Assembly (NCBI RefSeq): GCF_014653175.1
Contig: NZ_BNAG01000005.1
Span: forward strand, 62,001-126,000
DNA length: 64,000 nt
DNA from: Roseivirga thermotolerans
Lineage (GTDB): Bacteria; Bacteroidota; Bacteroidia; Cytophagales; Cyclobacteriaceae
Reading direction: 5' to 3'
Shown here: positions 1 through 8,897 of the stretch, piece after piece
How the letters are laid out: each line of letters begins with the position of its first letter
Position numbering within the stretch: the first letter of the stretch is position 1
Made by a program: the position numbers and the translations under genes
Notes under the pieces: model-generated
Told to the model about the DNA's origin: nothing
The model's database searches: none
What the model saw: the letters and a program-made list of their open reading frames with translations, nothing else

Positions 1-151
1 CCCCCAGCTTTTGAGCAAAAGCCTTTTCAAAATTGGTGACGGCACTACCATGCACAAAATACGACTCATCCATAACCTGACGATAAGCTCCGTCAAGCTC
101 TTCCCTTAGCGAGTCATGAATGGGTTTTAAATCTAAATAGGGAACTCTCAT
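1..151 (-). CDS. DegT/DnrJ/EryC1/StrS-type sugar aminotransferase, N-terminal fragment
   Basis: The gene reads leftwards from an ATG at 151 and is cut by the window edge, so only about 50 residues are visible. They begin MRVPYLDLKPIHDSL and continue with SYFVHGSAVTNFEKAF. This matches the start of PLP-dependent DegT/DnrJ/EryC1/StrS aminotransferases, which open with VPFLDL..., then a 'sGwfilG..v..FE..fA' stretch. These enzymes aminate keto-sugars for surface polysaccharide. The PLP lysine lies outside the window. The family call rests on the N-terminal pattern only; the substrate cannot be told. It is divergent from the next gene, with about 90 bp between. Confidence 0.75.
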   Translation of the reverse strand, partial: MRVPYLDLKPIHDSLREELDGAYRQVMDESYFVHGSAVTNFEKAFAQKLG

Positions 152-240
152 TGCTGAAAGATAAAGAAAAATACTCCTGAGAGCAGTCTCTGCTATGGGC
201 ACTATTATTAAATTAGACATTCATTTAACACATAGTAACT

Positions 241-810
241 ATGGCTAGTCCTGAAGAAATGTTGCAAACCATGATTGCCAATATGGCTGAGAAAACCGGA
301 AAAACACTTGAAGAGTGGAAGGCCGTGCTCCATAAAGCAGCGCTTGGCAAACATGGAGAGATAATGAAGCTTTTGAAAGGCGAGTATGGTGTGAGCCATG
401 GTTTTGCAAACACCATTGCACAGCTTTATCTGAAGCCCGAGTTGCTAGAGAAACAAACCGCCTCTGATGATTCGCTAGACCGGGAACTTTTAAAAGGTAA
501 AGAAGATATTGCCCCCCTCTTTTACACAGTAAAAAATTTGTTCAAAGCACTTAAGGGCGAGGTAGAGTTTGCCTACAAAAAAACCTATATCAGCCTGCGC
601 ACTCCCAAAAAGCAATTTGCTCTTCTGCAGCCAAGCACAAAAACACGCTTAGATATTGGCCTTAACCTAAAAGGGATTGAGCCCGAAGGTAAGATTGAAG
701 CTGCCGGAAGCTGGAATAGTATGGTCACCCACCGCATCAGAATTCAGCAGGTAGAAGACCTTGAGGGTTTGCAGGCGTGGTTTCAAAGAGCTTACGAAGC
801 AAATCTTTAG
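241..810 (+). CDS. DUF4287 + DUF5655 domain protein
   Basis: A 189-residue soluble protein. Residues 1-75 (MASPEEMLQTMIANMAEKTG..., with LEEWKAVL and GEYGVSHGFANTIA) match DUF4287, and the remainder, ending in FALLQPSTKTRLDIGLNLKG and a Trp/Phe-rich tail, matches DUF5655. The two domains commonly occur fused in Bacteroidota. The biochemical role is unknown to me. The DUF1801 gene follows 26 bp downstream in the same direction, and DUF1801/DUF5655 proteins often sit together, so they may be co-transcribed. Confidence 0.8.
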   Translation: MASPEEMLQTMIANMAEKTGKTLEEWKAVLHKAALGKHGEIMKLLKGEYGVSHGFANTIAQLYLKPELLEKQTASDDSLDRELLKGKEDIAPLFYTVKNLFKALKGEVEFAYKKTYISLRTPKKQFALLQPSTKTRLDIGLNLKGIEPEGKIEAAGSWNSMVTHRIRIQQVEDLEGLQAWFQRAYEANL

Positions 811-836
811 GGGCTTGCCCGACAAATCTCCTCCCA

Positions 837-1229
837 ATGCCCAACAAGTTTCAACCCATAGCATTTCAAGATTTAGACGATCTGTTTGCGTTTTTACCTG
901 AAGAAGAGCTGAGTCTTGTCAACACCCTGAGAAACCTGGTGTATGAGTGTATTCCGGAAGTGAAAGAAAAACTAAGCTATAATGTTCCGTTCTTTAGAGC
1001 GCGAAAAACCATATGCTTTATTTGGCCGGGTTCCGTGCCATGGGGCGGTACATTTGAAGGTGTACAGTTTGGATTTGCACAGGGTCATTTACTTTCTGAC
1101 CAAACCTACCTGACCTCAGGAAAACGCAAATATGTAAGAACCAGAACTTATAAGAAGTTAACTCCCGAAGATTTGGAAACCCTGAGAGGTCTGTTGTTCG
1201 AGGCTGCCGATTTAGACCGCTCAAAGTAA
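837..1229 (+). CDS. DUF1801 domain protein
   Basis: A 130-residue protein starting MPNKFQPIAFQDLDDLFAF. The ATG at 837 is preferred over an upstream in-frame start at 777 that would run inside the preceding gene. The central segment KEKLSYNVPFFRARKTICFIW is typical of DUF1801 (YdhG/YjbR-like fold), where a conserved 'lsY.mp.f....k....f' block is seen. No catalytic role is established for the family. It follows the DUF4287/DUF5655 gene by 26 bp and probably shares its transcript. Confidence 0.75.
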   Translation: MPNKFQPIAFQDLDDLFAFLPEEELSLVNTLRNLVYECIPEVKEKLSYNVPFFRARKTICFIWPGSVPWGGTFEGVQFGFAQGHLLSDQTYLTSGKRKYVRTRTYKKLTPEDLETLRGLLFEAADLDRSK

Positions 1230-1310
1230 TTAAGAACTCGTAAGCATTGCCACTCCACAAAGAGCCAATCCTTCTTTAGGAAAACCAATCTGTGGAGGGC
1301 AATATTCATT

Positions 1311-2405
1311 TTAGGCATTCACCGTAGCTGGTGCATATGTAGTATAGCCCTGAGCTCCCGGGGTATAAAAGGTGCTCTGATCGGGTTGTGCCAGTGGCAG
1401 GTTTTCTTTCATGCGCGTAACCAAATCAGGGTTGGCAATAAAAGGAACCCCAAAGGCTATCAGGTCGGCCTTGCCCTGCTCGATATCTTTCTGAGCAGAA
1501 TCTTTTGCATAAGCTCCATTCAAAATCAGAGTCCCGGAAAACTCTCTCCTAAGCGTTTGCTTAATAGAATCCGGAACCGGAACTTGGGTCATGGCAGACA
1601 TATCGGCCATATGTAAGTAGGCAATACCCATGGCGTTGAGTTGTCTGGCAATAAATTCATATTGCGCATCTATGCCTTCGAATGCTCCCATACTATTGAA
1701 CACACCGTATGGAGAAATTCTCACTCCCACCTTGTCTTTTCCAATAGCATCAATAGTCGCTTTAGTTACCTCAAGTAAAAATCTGGACCTGTTTTCGCTA
1801 CTTCCTCCATACTCATCGGTGCGCTGGTTGGATTTTGGATTTAGAAACTGGTTGATCAAATATCCGTTGGCTCCATGAAGTTCTACCCCATCAAACCCCG
1901 CCTCCACGGCCAGCCGGGCTGTTTCGGCATATTCCTTTATGGTGCTTTTTACTTCTTCCAGGGTCATTGCCTGTGGTTCGGAAATAGGCAGCATGCCCTC
2001 CCCATCCACATACATTTTGTCGAAAGGAGCTTCTACACCTATGGCCGAAGGAGCCAATACACGACCACCTTTCGGAAGATTCTTCTCATGAGAAACTCGC
2101 CCGGTATGCATTATTTGCAAGAAAATCTTGCTCCCCTTTTCATGAACGGCATCGGTAACCTGCCTCCACGAAGAAGCCTGCTCTTTGTTGTAAATAGCCG
2201 GAATTCGCGGATAACCGACACCATTGGGCGATGGAGACGCTCCTTCGGTAATTATAAGGCCGGCTTCTGCGCGTTGAGCGTAATACTCAGCCATCAGCTC
2301 GTTGGCCATATTGCCAATGGCTCTTGACCTGGTCATGGGAGCCATCACCACCCTGTTTTTCAGGTGCAGGGCTCCTTTTTCATACGGTTGAAATAAATTA
2401 GACAT
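1311..2405 (-). CDS. NADH:flavin oxidoreductase / alkene reductase (old yellow enzyme family)
   Basis: A 364-residue TIM-barrel flavoprotein. It begins MSNLFQPYEKGALHLKNRVV followed by MAPMTRSRA, the usual OYE N-terminus that contributes to FMN binding. The signature HGANGYLINQFLNPKSNQR and DEYGGSSENRSRF carry the family's substrate-binding and flavin residues, and HTGRVSH is also present. OYE enzymes reduce activated C=C bonds or nitro-esters with NAD(P)H; the closest named relatives are NemA-type reductases. Full length, cytosolic, single gene convergent with the DUF1801 gene and divergent from the pirin gene (226 bp apart). Confidence 0.92.
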   Translation of the reverse strand: MSNLFQPYEKGALHLKNRVVMAPMTRSRAIGNMANELMAEYYAQRAEAGLIITEGASPSPNGVGYPRIPAIYNKEQASSWRQVTDAVHEKGSKIFLQIMHTGRVSHEKNLPKGGRVLAPSAIGVEAPFDKMYVDGEGMLPISEPQAMTLEEVKSTIKEYAETARLAVEAGFDGVELHGANGYLINQFLNPKSNQRTDEYGGSSENRSRFLLEVTKATIDAIGKDKVGVRISPYGVFNSMGAFEGIDAQYEFIARQLNAMGIAYLHMADMSAMTQVPVPDSIKQTLRREFSGTLILNGAYAKDSAQKDIEQGKADLIAFGVPFIANPDLVTRMKENLPLAQPDQSTFYTPGAQGYTTYAPATVNA

Positions 2406-2631
2406 TACTTATTTGTTTGTTTTTAATTTTCTCAATCAGCCCTCACAACAGCGTGTATATACATATGATTTCATGAATTGGGACTTTTTTGCCCCACCGC
2501 CTTTAAAGCTCCTGTAATACAGGCAGATATCTCTTCACTTTTTTCTTACTGCATCAATTCACTCCAGCTTGCTCTCACAGAAAAGCACTGGCTCTGGCCA
2601 TTTTACCATAGGCTATCGCTAAATTGAAGTC

Positions 2632-3504
2632 ATGTCGAACACAGGGTTAATTATTGAAGAAAGAAGCCGCGACATTGGCGACTTTATGGTTGGGAGACTT
2701 ATTCCTTTTCGAAAAAAGCGTATGGTGGGGCCTTTCATATTCATCGACCATATGGGGCCTTCTCTGATTCAGGATGGTCATTATATGGATATAGGCCAAC
2801 ATCCACACATTGGTCTTTCTACTCTTACTTATTTACTGGAAGGTGAAATAATGCATCGTGACTCTTTAGGTACAGAGCAGTTGGTAACGGCCGGTTCAGT
2901 GGGTTGGATGACTGCCGGCCATGGCATTGTGCACACTGAGAGAAGCCCGGATCATCAGCGAAATGGTGGCACATTTCCTATTCATGGATACCAGATTTGG
3001 GTGGCTCTACCTAAAGACAAAGAACAGATAGACCCGCAATTTTCATACACGCCCGGCCATGAACTGCCCGAATGGCAAACTGATTCCCTACGGTTTAAGC
3101 TTATTGCCGGACAAGGCTTCGGAAGGCAGTCGCCCGTTCCAGTATTCTCCTCTTTGTTTATGCTAAAAGTAGAAGCTAGCAACGAAGCTTCTTTACAAGT
3201 CAGTGGCGAGCTTAAGGGCGAAATTGGCGTATGTGTGGTTAAGGGGCACATTCTGGCCTGCAATGAGCGTATTGAAAAAGGCAATATGTTGGTATCTAAA
3301 GAGGAAGACATGTGCCACATAACACTGGCTAAGGGATCCTTGGTGTTGATTTTTGGTGGGGAAGCATTTCCTGAAGAACGGTACATTTACTGGAACTTCG
3401 TTTCTTCTGACAAAAGTGTGATTGAACAAGCCAAACTACGCTGGAAAAACAAGCAGTTTAAAATGGTTCCGGGCGAAAAAGACTACATCCCTTTGCCGGA
3501 ATAA
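2632..3504 (+). CDS. Pirin family protein (bicupin metal-binding)
   Basis: A 290-residue bicupin. The N-terminal cupin contains FIDHMGP, QHPHIGLSTLTYLLEGE and GHGIVHTERS. These place H57, H59, H101 and E103 as the four metal ligands seen in pirins and in the quercetinase YhhW. The C-terminal half (PEERYIYWNFVSS) matches the pirin C-terminal cupin. Family members are Fe(II) proteins, some with quercetin 2,3-dioxygenase activity; the physiological substrate here is unknown. ATG at 2632. Confidence 0.9.
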   Translation: MSNTGLIIEERSRDIGDFMVGRLIPFRKKRMVGPFIFIDHMGPSLIQDGHYMDIGQHPHIGLSTLTYLLEGEIMHRDSLGTEQLVTAGSVGWMTAGHGIVHTERSPDHQRNGGTFPIHGYQIWVALPKDKEQIDPQFSYTPGHELPEWQTDSLRFKLIAGQGFGRQSPVPVFSSLFMLKVEASNEASLQVSGELKGEIGVCVVKGHILACNERIEKGNMLVSKEEDMCHITLAKGSLVLIFGGEAFPEERYIYWNFVSSDKSVIEQAKLRWKNKQFKMVPGEKDYIPLPE

Positions 3505-3583
3505 TGTACTCAATCAGACGCATTATATACCGTTCCTTTGGTTGCCTAAAGGTTCTCCAGATCAATTGATTGATATTCGGCTT

Positions 3584-4039
3584 ATGAAAGATTTTAGCCT
3601 GGTAATTGAAGAACTACAGGTTCGAGCAGAAGGAACCAATAACCCTCACCTTAAAGAAGCGCTTGAGAAAGTGATTGCTCTGCTAAAACATCTGGATCAA
3701 CGGGGACTAGCTCCACAAGCATTCAGTAATGAACTAGCTACTTTGAAGAAACAACTCGCTGGCGACACCAAACCTTCACAAATCAGAGCATTTTATAATA
3801 TGCTCACTGACCGTTTGCGAAAAAAACATGGCCTCACCGTACCGCACTTTTACAGAAACCTGTGGATGGGTATTGGAATGGGTGTATTCGGTGTGCCCTT
3901 GGGCACAGTCTTCTCTTCCCTACTCAATAATTTCGCATTCGTTGGAATAGGTATACCTGTTGGCATGAGCATAGGCATGGCCATTGGTATACAAAAAGAT
4001 CATCAGGCTTTGGCCGAAGGTCGCCAATTGAACATTTAG
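3584..4039 (+). CDS. Hypothetical protein with C-terminal glycine-rich membrane hairpin
   Basis: A 151-residue protein from the ATG at 3584; an upstream in-frame start at 3422 would overlap the pirin gene and is less likely. Residues 1-90 are a charged, mostly helical soluble part (MKDFSLVIEELQVRAEG...). Residues 93-112 (LWMGIGMGVFGVPLGTVF) and 117-136 (FAFVGIGIPVGMSIGMAIGI) form two Gly-zipper transmembrane helices. No family recognised. It ends 4 bp inside the convergent SnoaL-like gene. The C-terminus resembles in style the small Gly-rich protein at 47873-48055. Confidence 0.6.
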   Translation: MKDFSLVIEELQVRAEGTNNPHLKEALEKVIALLKHLDQRGLAPQAFSNELATLKKQLAGDTKPSQIRAFYNMLTDRLRKKHGLTVPHFYRNLWMGIGMGVFGVPLGTVFSSLLNNFAFVGIGIPVGMSIGMAIGIQKDHQALAEGRQLNI

Positions 4040-4404
4040 CCTGGTGTGGGCATATTGTAGTAGAAGCGCTCATGTACAACCAGGTTATTTTTCCACTGCT
4101 TTACAGAGACCTGCTCCATCTTTATTCTGTTCCCGTCCATGAAGGTCACATCTATCCAGGTTTCTGTAGCGGTTTGCCCGGTTTCTTCGTTAGCGGTCAG
4201 TGCACCTACTCCACCACCATGTACTTCTTTTATCATGGCTAAAAACTGCTCTTGTCTCTTTCTGTTGGCAGCTTTGCCTTCAAATACATCGCCATTGCCC
4301 TCATGCATGACCACTTCTTCGGCATAAAACTTATCGAAAGCTTCAATTAGCTGGCCTCCTCCGGCCATTTGCTGTAAGTCTTGCTCTAATTGTAAAACAC
4401 TCAT
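4036..4404 (-). CDS. SnoaL-like / NTF2-fold protein
   Basis: A 122-residue protein of the cystatin-like NTF2 fold: a helical start (LIEAFDKFYAEEVVMHEGNG) followed by strands ending in VSVKQWKNNLVVHERFYYN. The 'FYaed.v.' block and terminal HERFYY are typical of SnoaL-like polyketide-cyclase-type proteins. The substrate cannot be told; many members are of unknown role. Its stop overlaps the convergent gene's stop by 4 bp. Confidence 0.75.
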   Translation of the reverse strand: MSVLQLEQDLQQMAGGGQLIEAFDKFYAEEVVMHEGNGDVFEGKAANRKRQEQFLAMIKEVHGGGVGALTANEETGQTATETWIDVTFMDGNRIKMEQVSVKQWKNNLVVHERFYYNMPTPG

Positions 4405-4513
4405 GGTTATATTTTTTAATTTTCAAGGGCCATTCTCCTGGCTCGTAAAATCACCTACTCTCAATAAGTCAGAACCAGTTCACAGAAGAAAAGGCCCTCA
4501 CGGTTGAAACCGG

Positions 4514-4696
4514 TCATTTGCGCTCATACAAAAAGTAAGGTCCGTTGTGATAAGTTAAGCAATTAACCTCAGCTGCTAAGCTTTTATTCTGCTTTTGAAA
4601 TTTCTTTAGGCGAAGCGCATGGAACTGATACAGGGGTAAGTGTAGGTTATGCACCTCGACACCATGCAGAAATAACTCATTAATTGAAACCCACAA
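4514..4696 (-). CDS. Doubtful small ORF, hypothetical
   Basis: A 60-residue ORF with no recognised family. The composition (basic and aromatic, ending GPYFLYERK) is not absurd for a protein. However, it sits downstream of a terminator, lacks clear translation signals and has no recognisable neighbour relationship. Listed only as a possibility. Confidence 0.2.
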   Translation of the reverse strand: MWVSINELFLHGVEVHNLHLPLYQFHALRLKKFQKQNKSLAAEVNCLTYHNGPYFLYERK

Positions 4697-4760
4697 CCAT
4701 GTAAAGATTCAAAGGTTTGTAGCTTCTATACAGAGAGCTTCGGTTGAAATGTAAAGGCAA

Positions 4761-4784
4761 TAAAAAAGCCCCTTTCGGGGCTCC
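4761..4784 (-). terminator. Rho-independent terminator (leftward)
   Basis: On the minus strand AGCCCC and its complement form a 6-bp GC stem (4767-4772 with 4777-4782) around a 4-nt loop, followed by a run of six T before 4761. It lies directly after the stop of the small ORF at 4786-4941, which supports that ORF being transcribed. Confidence 0.75.
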
Positions 4785-4785
4785 T

Positions 4786-4941
4786 TTATTTACCTTTTCG
4801 GTAATAATCCACAATTATATCTCTCACTGAAACGCGCTGGTGATTGAAACTTTGTGAACTTCTTTCTTGATGCAAGCCTGCACCCGTTTTAACCTTGTTG
4901 GCGTTAGACTCGCTCATTTGACTAGACTTTAATACCTCCAT
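4786..4941 (-). CDS. Candidate small protein, 51 aa
   Basis: An open frame of 51 codons starting MEVLKSSQMSESNANKV and ending VRDIIVDYYRKGK. A second in-frame ATG at 4917 would give 43 residues. The C-terminus is hydrophobic-basic and ends only 2 bp before a strong terminator stem. No family recognised. The ORF-terminator arrangement is the main support. Confidence 0.45.
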   Translation of the reverse strand: MEVLKSSQMSESNANKVKTGAGLHQERSSQSFNHQRVSVRDIIVDYYRKGK

Positions 4942-5128
4942 TAGTTTACCTTACTTACAAAATTCTAAACTGCCCGTCAGGCTGAATCTCCATTTCCGAT
5001 TGCAATATTATGCAATCGTTTGCATTATCCAAAAAAGCTTAGGCCCTTTTTTACAATTATTTAATGGAGAAAATCGGGGCTTAACAACAATTATACACCG
5101 AAGGTCAAGCACACCCTACTTTTGGCAC

Positions 5129-5509
5129 TTACTCTTCTTCATTCCCTTGTCCAAAGCTGATCCTAAAACCATTGAGATCGTATAAATCAAAATCGGTCAT
5201 TCCATAGTCAGCCTTCACCAACTCACTCACTTTCAGTCCTTTTGACTTGAACTCCCGGTAGAGCGATTCGACATTGCGAACAAAGACATAAAGCGTGGGG
5301 TGTACCCGCTGCAACTGAAAGTCTGTTGGTGCCTCCGAAAAATGAATAACCAGTTGGTCTCTTTTAAGAATAGCATAGGTAACCGGGGTTTCCCAGGTGA
5401 ACTCCACTGTAAACCTCAATTTATCTTCATACCAGGCAATGGTTTCTTCTATATTGGTTACGGGCACCACAGGCGCAAAATGATCCAGAAAAGGTTTATC
5501 CGGCTTCAT
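5129..5509 (-). CDS. VOC family (glyoxalase/bleomycin-resistance fold) protein
   Basis: A 126-residue single-domain vicinal-oxygen-chelate protein. It starts with the family pattern 'APVVPVTNIEETIAWYEDKL', continues with a second beta-alpha-beta unit (LYVFVRNVESLYREFKSKG) and closes with DFDLYDLNGFRISFGQ. This is the 'D.nG..i.f' ending typical of the fold. The substrate is unknown. Its start overlaps the end of the upstream 5'-nucleotidase gene by 14 bp, so the two are probably one leftward operon. Confidence 0.85.
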   Translation of the reverse strand: MKPDKPFLDHFAPVVPVTNIEETIAWYEDKLRFTVEFTWETPVTYAILKRDQLVIHFSEAPTDFQLQRVHPTLYVFVRNVESLYREFKSKGLKVSELVKADYGMTDFDLYDLNGFRISFGQGNEEE

Positions 5510-6983
5510 TTGATTGCTGTTTTAAATAGGCCATTATAATATCTCGCACATCGTTCTTTACCTGGCCAAAAGCCTCCGGGTTTCTAGCCGTATCTTCATA
5601 GTTTTTGAGAAACTCGAGGTTGGCTTCTCCGCCCCCCATTACAAATTGAGGTAGCGCTAACACATATTGCCTGGCCGGGTTTAGGAGCTCTCCTTTAATG
5701 TACCATTTACCTTCTCTCTTTTCTGCATTGGCCAACTGCAGGTAACCTCCCAACCCCACATTGGTTACGGTGCCTGTTTCAAGCACTCGCTCAATCACAG
5801 AGCCATTGAGTTTTACCAGCGATATTCCTCCTCCAAAAGGGAAGGAACGCAGGATATCGTACTCTGTTATGATACCTGTAAGTTGGTCGTCTAACCGAAT
5901 GGAACCAGAGTTAAGAATGGCCAAATCGGCCTCTGGGGCAACATATAAAAAGGATTGGGCTGTTAGTATAGGATAGTTAGTAGGGCGGTATCGAATACTG
6001 CTTTCTCGGCCATCGAGTGTATCGGTCGTGGTCATTACCACCGCATCGGGGGTATAGCCCATGCCGGCCATACTTTCATTGCCAATAGCCACCCATTTGT
6101 CTACTACAGCCTTCACTTCCGGATCTTCCTCCACGGTATCATCAATAGTTACCAGTTCCGACTGAATGTCGGTTACTTTAGTGGCCTTATTGTAAGTGAT
6201 TCGGTGCACGTATACGGTTTTGGCATTGGCATCGGCCTTGGTCAAAATGGTATTACCTATAACATACTTCATATTGGTATGATCGTGCCCTCCTAAAATG
6301 AGGTCTAACTCAGGCACAAAATACCTGGCCAATGAGTCATCCATTTCTTCTTCCAGATGTGTAATAGCCACCAGCACTTCTGCCTGATCCTTCACTTTTT
6401 CATACGTGGATTTTACCGACTCGTATTTATCGGTATACCCCACATAAGAGGCTTTATTGAACGGTACCGTTGACCCAAAAAAAGCCACATCAACTCCATT
6501 TATACTGTACATGACATGGTCAGGAAATGGCTGTCCTTTTTGCTTCCAGTCAATAAGCTTTCCGTCTACTCTATGAAAACAATTGGTGGTGGTCCATTGA
6601 AAGTCCGACTCGGCAATTCTTTTTAGGTGTTCTCCTTCCTTAATGTCGTATTCATGGTTGCCTGGTACCACAATATCTACTCCCACAGCATTCATTACTT
6701 CCACCATGTGTCTGCCGGCAATTTTCTCCCCCTCATAGGTAAGCGTACCCAACAACGATGGACTCACAAAATCGCCAGAAAGGGTTGTAATTACGTGTGG
6801 ATTCTCCTGAAGGAGCTGCTTCTTAATGGTAGCCACCCGAGCCATGCCTGCCGATTTACCTCCTTCAATAGGTGCTATTTCATAGACATCGTTCATTTGG
6901 AGAATAATAAACTCAACCGTTTCACTCTTCTCGCAAGAATGAAAGATAAGAGCCAGAAGGGATAAAAGGAGTAACTTTTTCAT
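5496..6983 (-). CDS. 5'-nucleotidase / UshA-like metallophosphoesterase lipoprotein
   Basis: A 495-residue exported enzyme from the ATG at 6983. An in-frame upstream start at 7058 would hide the signal peptide. MKKLLLLSLLALIFHSC is a lipoprotein signal with the lipid-bearing Cys at residue 17. The metallophosphoesterase domain follows: LQMNDVYEI, GDFVSPSLLG, GNHEYD, THLEEEMD and GGHDHTN provide metal ligands. A 5'-nucleotidase C-terminal domain comes after it (FGGGISLVKLNGSV and FVMGGGEANLEF). UshA/NtpE-type enzymes hydrolyse nucleotides or UDP-sugars outside the cytoplasm. The exact substrate is not decidable. It is followed by the overlapping VOC gene. Confidence 0.9.
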   Translation of the reverse strand: MKKLLLLSLLALIFHSCEKSETVEFIILQMNDVYEIAPIEGGKSAGMARVATIKKQLLQENPHVITTLSGDFVSPSLLGTLTYEGEKIAGRHMVEVMNAVGVDIVVPGNHEYDIKEGEHLKRIAESDFQWTTTNCFHRVDGKLIDWKQKGQPFPDHVMYSINGVDVAFFGSTVPFNKASYVGYTDKYESVKSTYEKVKDQAEVLVAITHLEEEMDDSLARYFVPELDLILGGHDHTNMKYVIGNTILTKADANAKTVYVHRITYNKATKVTDIQSELVTIDDTVEEDPEVKAVVDKWVAIGNESMAGMGYTPDAVVMTTTDTLDGRESSIRYRPTNYPILTAQSFLYVAPEADLAILNSGSIRLDDQLTGIITEYDILRSFPFGGGISLVKLNGSVIERVLETGTVTNVGLGGYLQLANAEKREGKWYIKGELLNPARQYVLALPQFVMGGGEANLEFLKNYEDTARNPEAFGQVKNDVRDIIMAYLKQQSNEAG

Positions 6984-7079
6984 GACGCTGTGTTTACCGC
7001 CAAAAGTTACGCTTTTGTGCTGTGTAAAAAAACCAAATGCGCCTTGCCTAGTGGGCACATTTGGCTAATTCAACCCTTG

Positions 7080-7466
7080 CTACCAATTAAAGATTACTTG
7101 ATTAAACTCAGCACAGGCAATAAACAGGCATATTTTACCTCGTGCTACAACACGTCTTCTGTTAAAGTCTGCGCATACCTCGATAGAAACTTTAATACCA
7201 TTCTCATCATATCCCCAGCCTACACATGGTTTCGTTTTCAAAAGGGTAGCACTACCTACTTTTACCCCATATATAAAAAAGTAGGCTCTGATTCTATCAG
7301 CCTCCTGACGGAGACAAATTCCCAAAGGCCCATAGGACCAGCAACTTTGCAGCTCAAAATCTGCGTAGTTATCAGCATCTAAACTGAAATCGGGTACCTG
7401 AGACAGATAGTTTACCTCATCCTTGCTTAGATCTGGCAAACGCTTAAAATAGAATTCTTCTTTCAT
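7080..7466 (-). CDS. Hypothetical protein
   Basis: A 128-residue protein from the ATG at 7466 (MKEEFYFKRLPDL); an alternative start at 7490 adds eight residues. It has several Trp, Cys and Tyr residues (ELQSCWSYGPLG, PCVGWGYDENG) and no signal peptide or membrane segment. It ends FNQVIFNW. I recognise no family. It sits alone upstream of the nucleotidase, with a 96-bp gap. Confidence 0.5.
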   Translation of the reverse strand: MKEEFYFKRLPDLSKDEVNYLSQVPDFSLDADNYADFELQSCWSYGPLGICLRQEADRIRAYFFIYGVKVGSATLLKTKPCVGWGYDENGIKVSIEVCADFNRRRVVARGKICLFIACAEFNQVIFNW

Positions 7467-7743
7467 GATTATAAATGTTTGATTTGACAACTTGAATCAA
7501 ACATCACTCATGTTCAGCAGGGCTTCAATACCTCCCAAGGGGTAAGATTCCTATCTTTCTAAGTAATCTGATCAACGGTCAGCCTTAGCACGACCCTGGA
7601 ATACACTCATGCTTTTCTGGGAAAGAATTAGTACTTTCATAAACATTCCGGCAAACACCCTCTCACCAAGAATACTCCCTGATAGGTATTGATCAGCGCA
7701 CTTATGCAACTCAACTTGACACACAAACCAAACCAACCATACC

Positions 7744-8289
7744 ATGAACATTTACAAGACCTTAACCTTCGTGTTTGCCACTCTCCTGGCGCTGGCGGTT
7801 ATCAGAATACTGGTACCTACAGAAGATGATAAGTTTCTCGATAAGCTTAGTGCCACGCCAAGTCTTCAGCAAAAATTTCAAGGCAGCAGAATCGACCCCG
7901 AGGGTACCGGATCACTTATTTCGCTAAAGGAAGCTCAAGACAAAATGAAAGTGTTCAATCGGGAAAACCGAAGAAGCAGCACCGCTGACTCCTTACGAAT
8001 CACCCCTTTTGCTTTCGCCTTTGGATCGGCTCACTTCGACACGTTGTTTTCTCGAATTAAAAGAATAAATGAAGACATTGGAGATGACCCTGAAGAGAGG
8101 GTACAGGGATTGAGAATTTACTTAACCTGGAACATCAAAAATACTCCAGGCCATATAGATCTGCTGGCCGTACCCGTACGAGGCAATGGAAAAGACTTTG
8201 TTCAGGTTAACCCTCCCAACTTTTTGGAAGAAGAAGTGGTACTCAACACTTCCGCCCCCTGCCCTAACAATTGTGACCCAGGTAAATAA
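7744..8289 (+). CDS. Hypothetical exported protein, first gene of a two-component operon
   Basis: A 181-residue protein. Residues 5-25 (KTLTFVFATLLALAVIRILV) form an N-terminal signal or membrane anchor, and the rest is hydrophilic. The tail has two close cysteines (APCPNNCDPGK), which may form a disulfide outside the cytoplasm. No family recognised. It is separated by 2 bp from a seven-helix membrane protein, then a histidine kinase and response regulator, so it may be a signal-sensing or reporter component of that circuit. Confidence 0.65.
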   Translation: MNIYKTLTFVFATLLALAVIRILVPTEDDKFLDKLSATPSLQQKFQGSRIDPEGTGSLISLKEAQDKMKVFNRENRRSSTADSLRITPFAFAFGSAHFDTLFSRIKRINEDIGDDPEERVQGLRIYLTWNIKNTPGHIDLLAVPVRGNGKDFVQVNPPNFLEEEVVLNTSAPCPNNCDPGK

Positions 8290-8291
8290 TA

Positions 8292-8897
8292 ATGAATAAC
8301 TGGGACTACATATTTATTTACTCATCTGTGTTTTCTCCACTTATTCCCATTGGTATTTACCTTACTCAAAAGCATAATGACCGGTTCAAAGTCATTATGC
8401 TCTTTGTATTTGTCTCCTTTGCCTCAGACTTACTCTCTATTTATGTGGTAAAGGGCTCTAATTACCTCTTTCTTCATGCCTATGGTTTAGTGGAAGCCAT
8501 GCTCCTGTTTCTCTTTTTCTACAAAGTACTGGAAAACAGAAGGTGGATTCCCTTCTTGGCTGTATGCTACGGCATTTACTATACCATTAACTCACTGCTT
8601 TTTGAAATGGGCATGTTCAATACCATTGGCAGATCTATTGAATGTCTGCTTATTATCTTTCTATGTCTTCGTCTTTTCTATCAGTTTTTCCACAACGAAG
8701 AAGACCTGTTTTTGGAAAAATCACCCTTGTTTTGGATCACCGTAGGTCTTCTCACCTACTTCTCAGGTGCTTTTCTCACCTTTGTGTTTAGTCGGTACAT
8801 TCTGGTCGATGAGCCTCTGTGGATTCTCCATAACATCTCCAATGTGCTCAAAAACACCTTTATTGCTATTGGCCTATGGAAAATGACACTCAAATAA
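8292..8897 (+). CDS. Integral membrane protein, about seven helices
   Basis: A 201-residue hydrophobic protein with segments near residues 8-24, 34-52, 58-77, 85-104, 109-131, 145-167 and 180-198. No catalytic motif is seen. Its last 22 bp overlap the histidine kinase start. Since the kinase has only one membrane helix and no sensor domain, this protein could supply the membrane sensing part. That is inferred from gene order only. Confidence 0.65.
   Translation: MNNWDYIFIYSSVFSPLIPIGIYLTQKHNDRFKVIMLFVFVSFASDLLSIYVVKGSNYLFLHAYGLVEAMLLFLFFYKVLENRRWIPFLAVCYGIYYTINSLLFEMGMFNTIGRSIECLLIIFLCLRLFYQFFHNEEDLFLEKSPLFWITVGLLTYFSGAFLTFVFSRYILVDEPLWILHNISNVLKNTFIAIGLWKMTLK

Larger units (their letters stand above)
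4405..4785. other. Intergenic stretch, no confident gene
   Basis: About 380 bp between the SnoaL-like gene and a candidate small ORF. It holds a Rho-independent terminator reading leftwards (4761-4784) and one weak leftward ORF (4514-4696, 60 codons, starting MWVSINELFLHGVEVHN). That ORF lies just past the terminator and matches nothing I know. I see no other structure. Confidence 0.5.
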
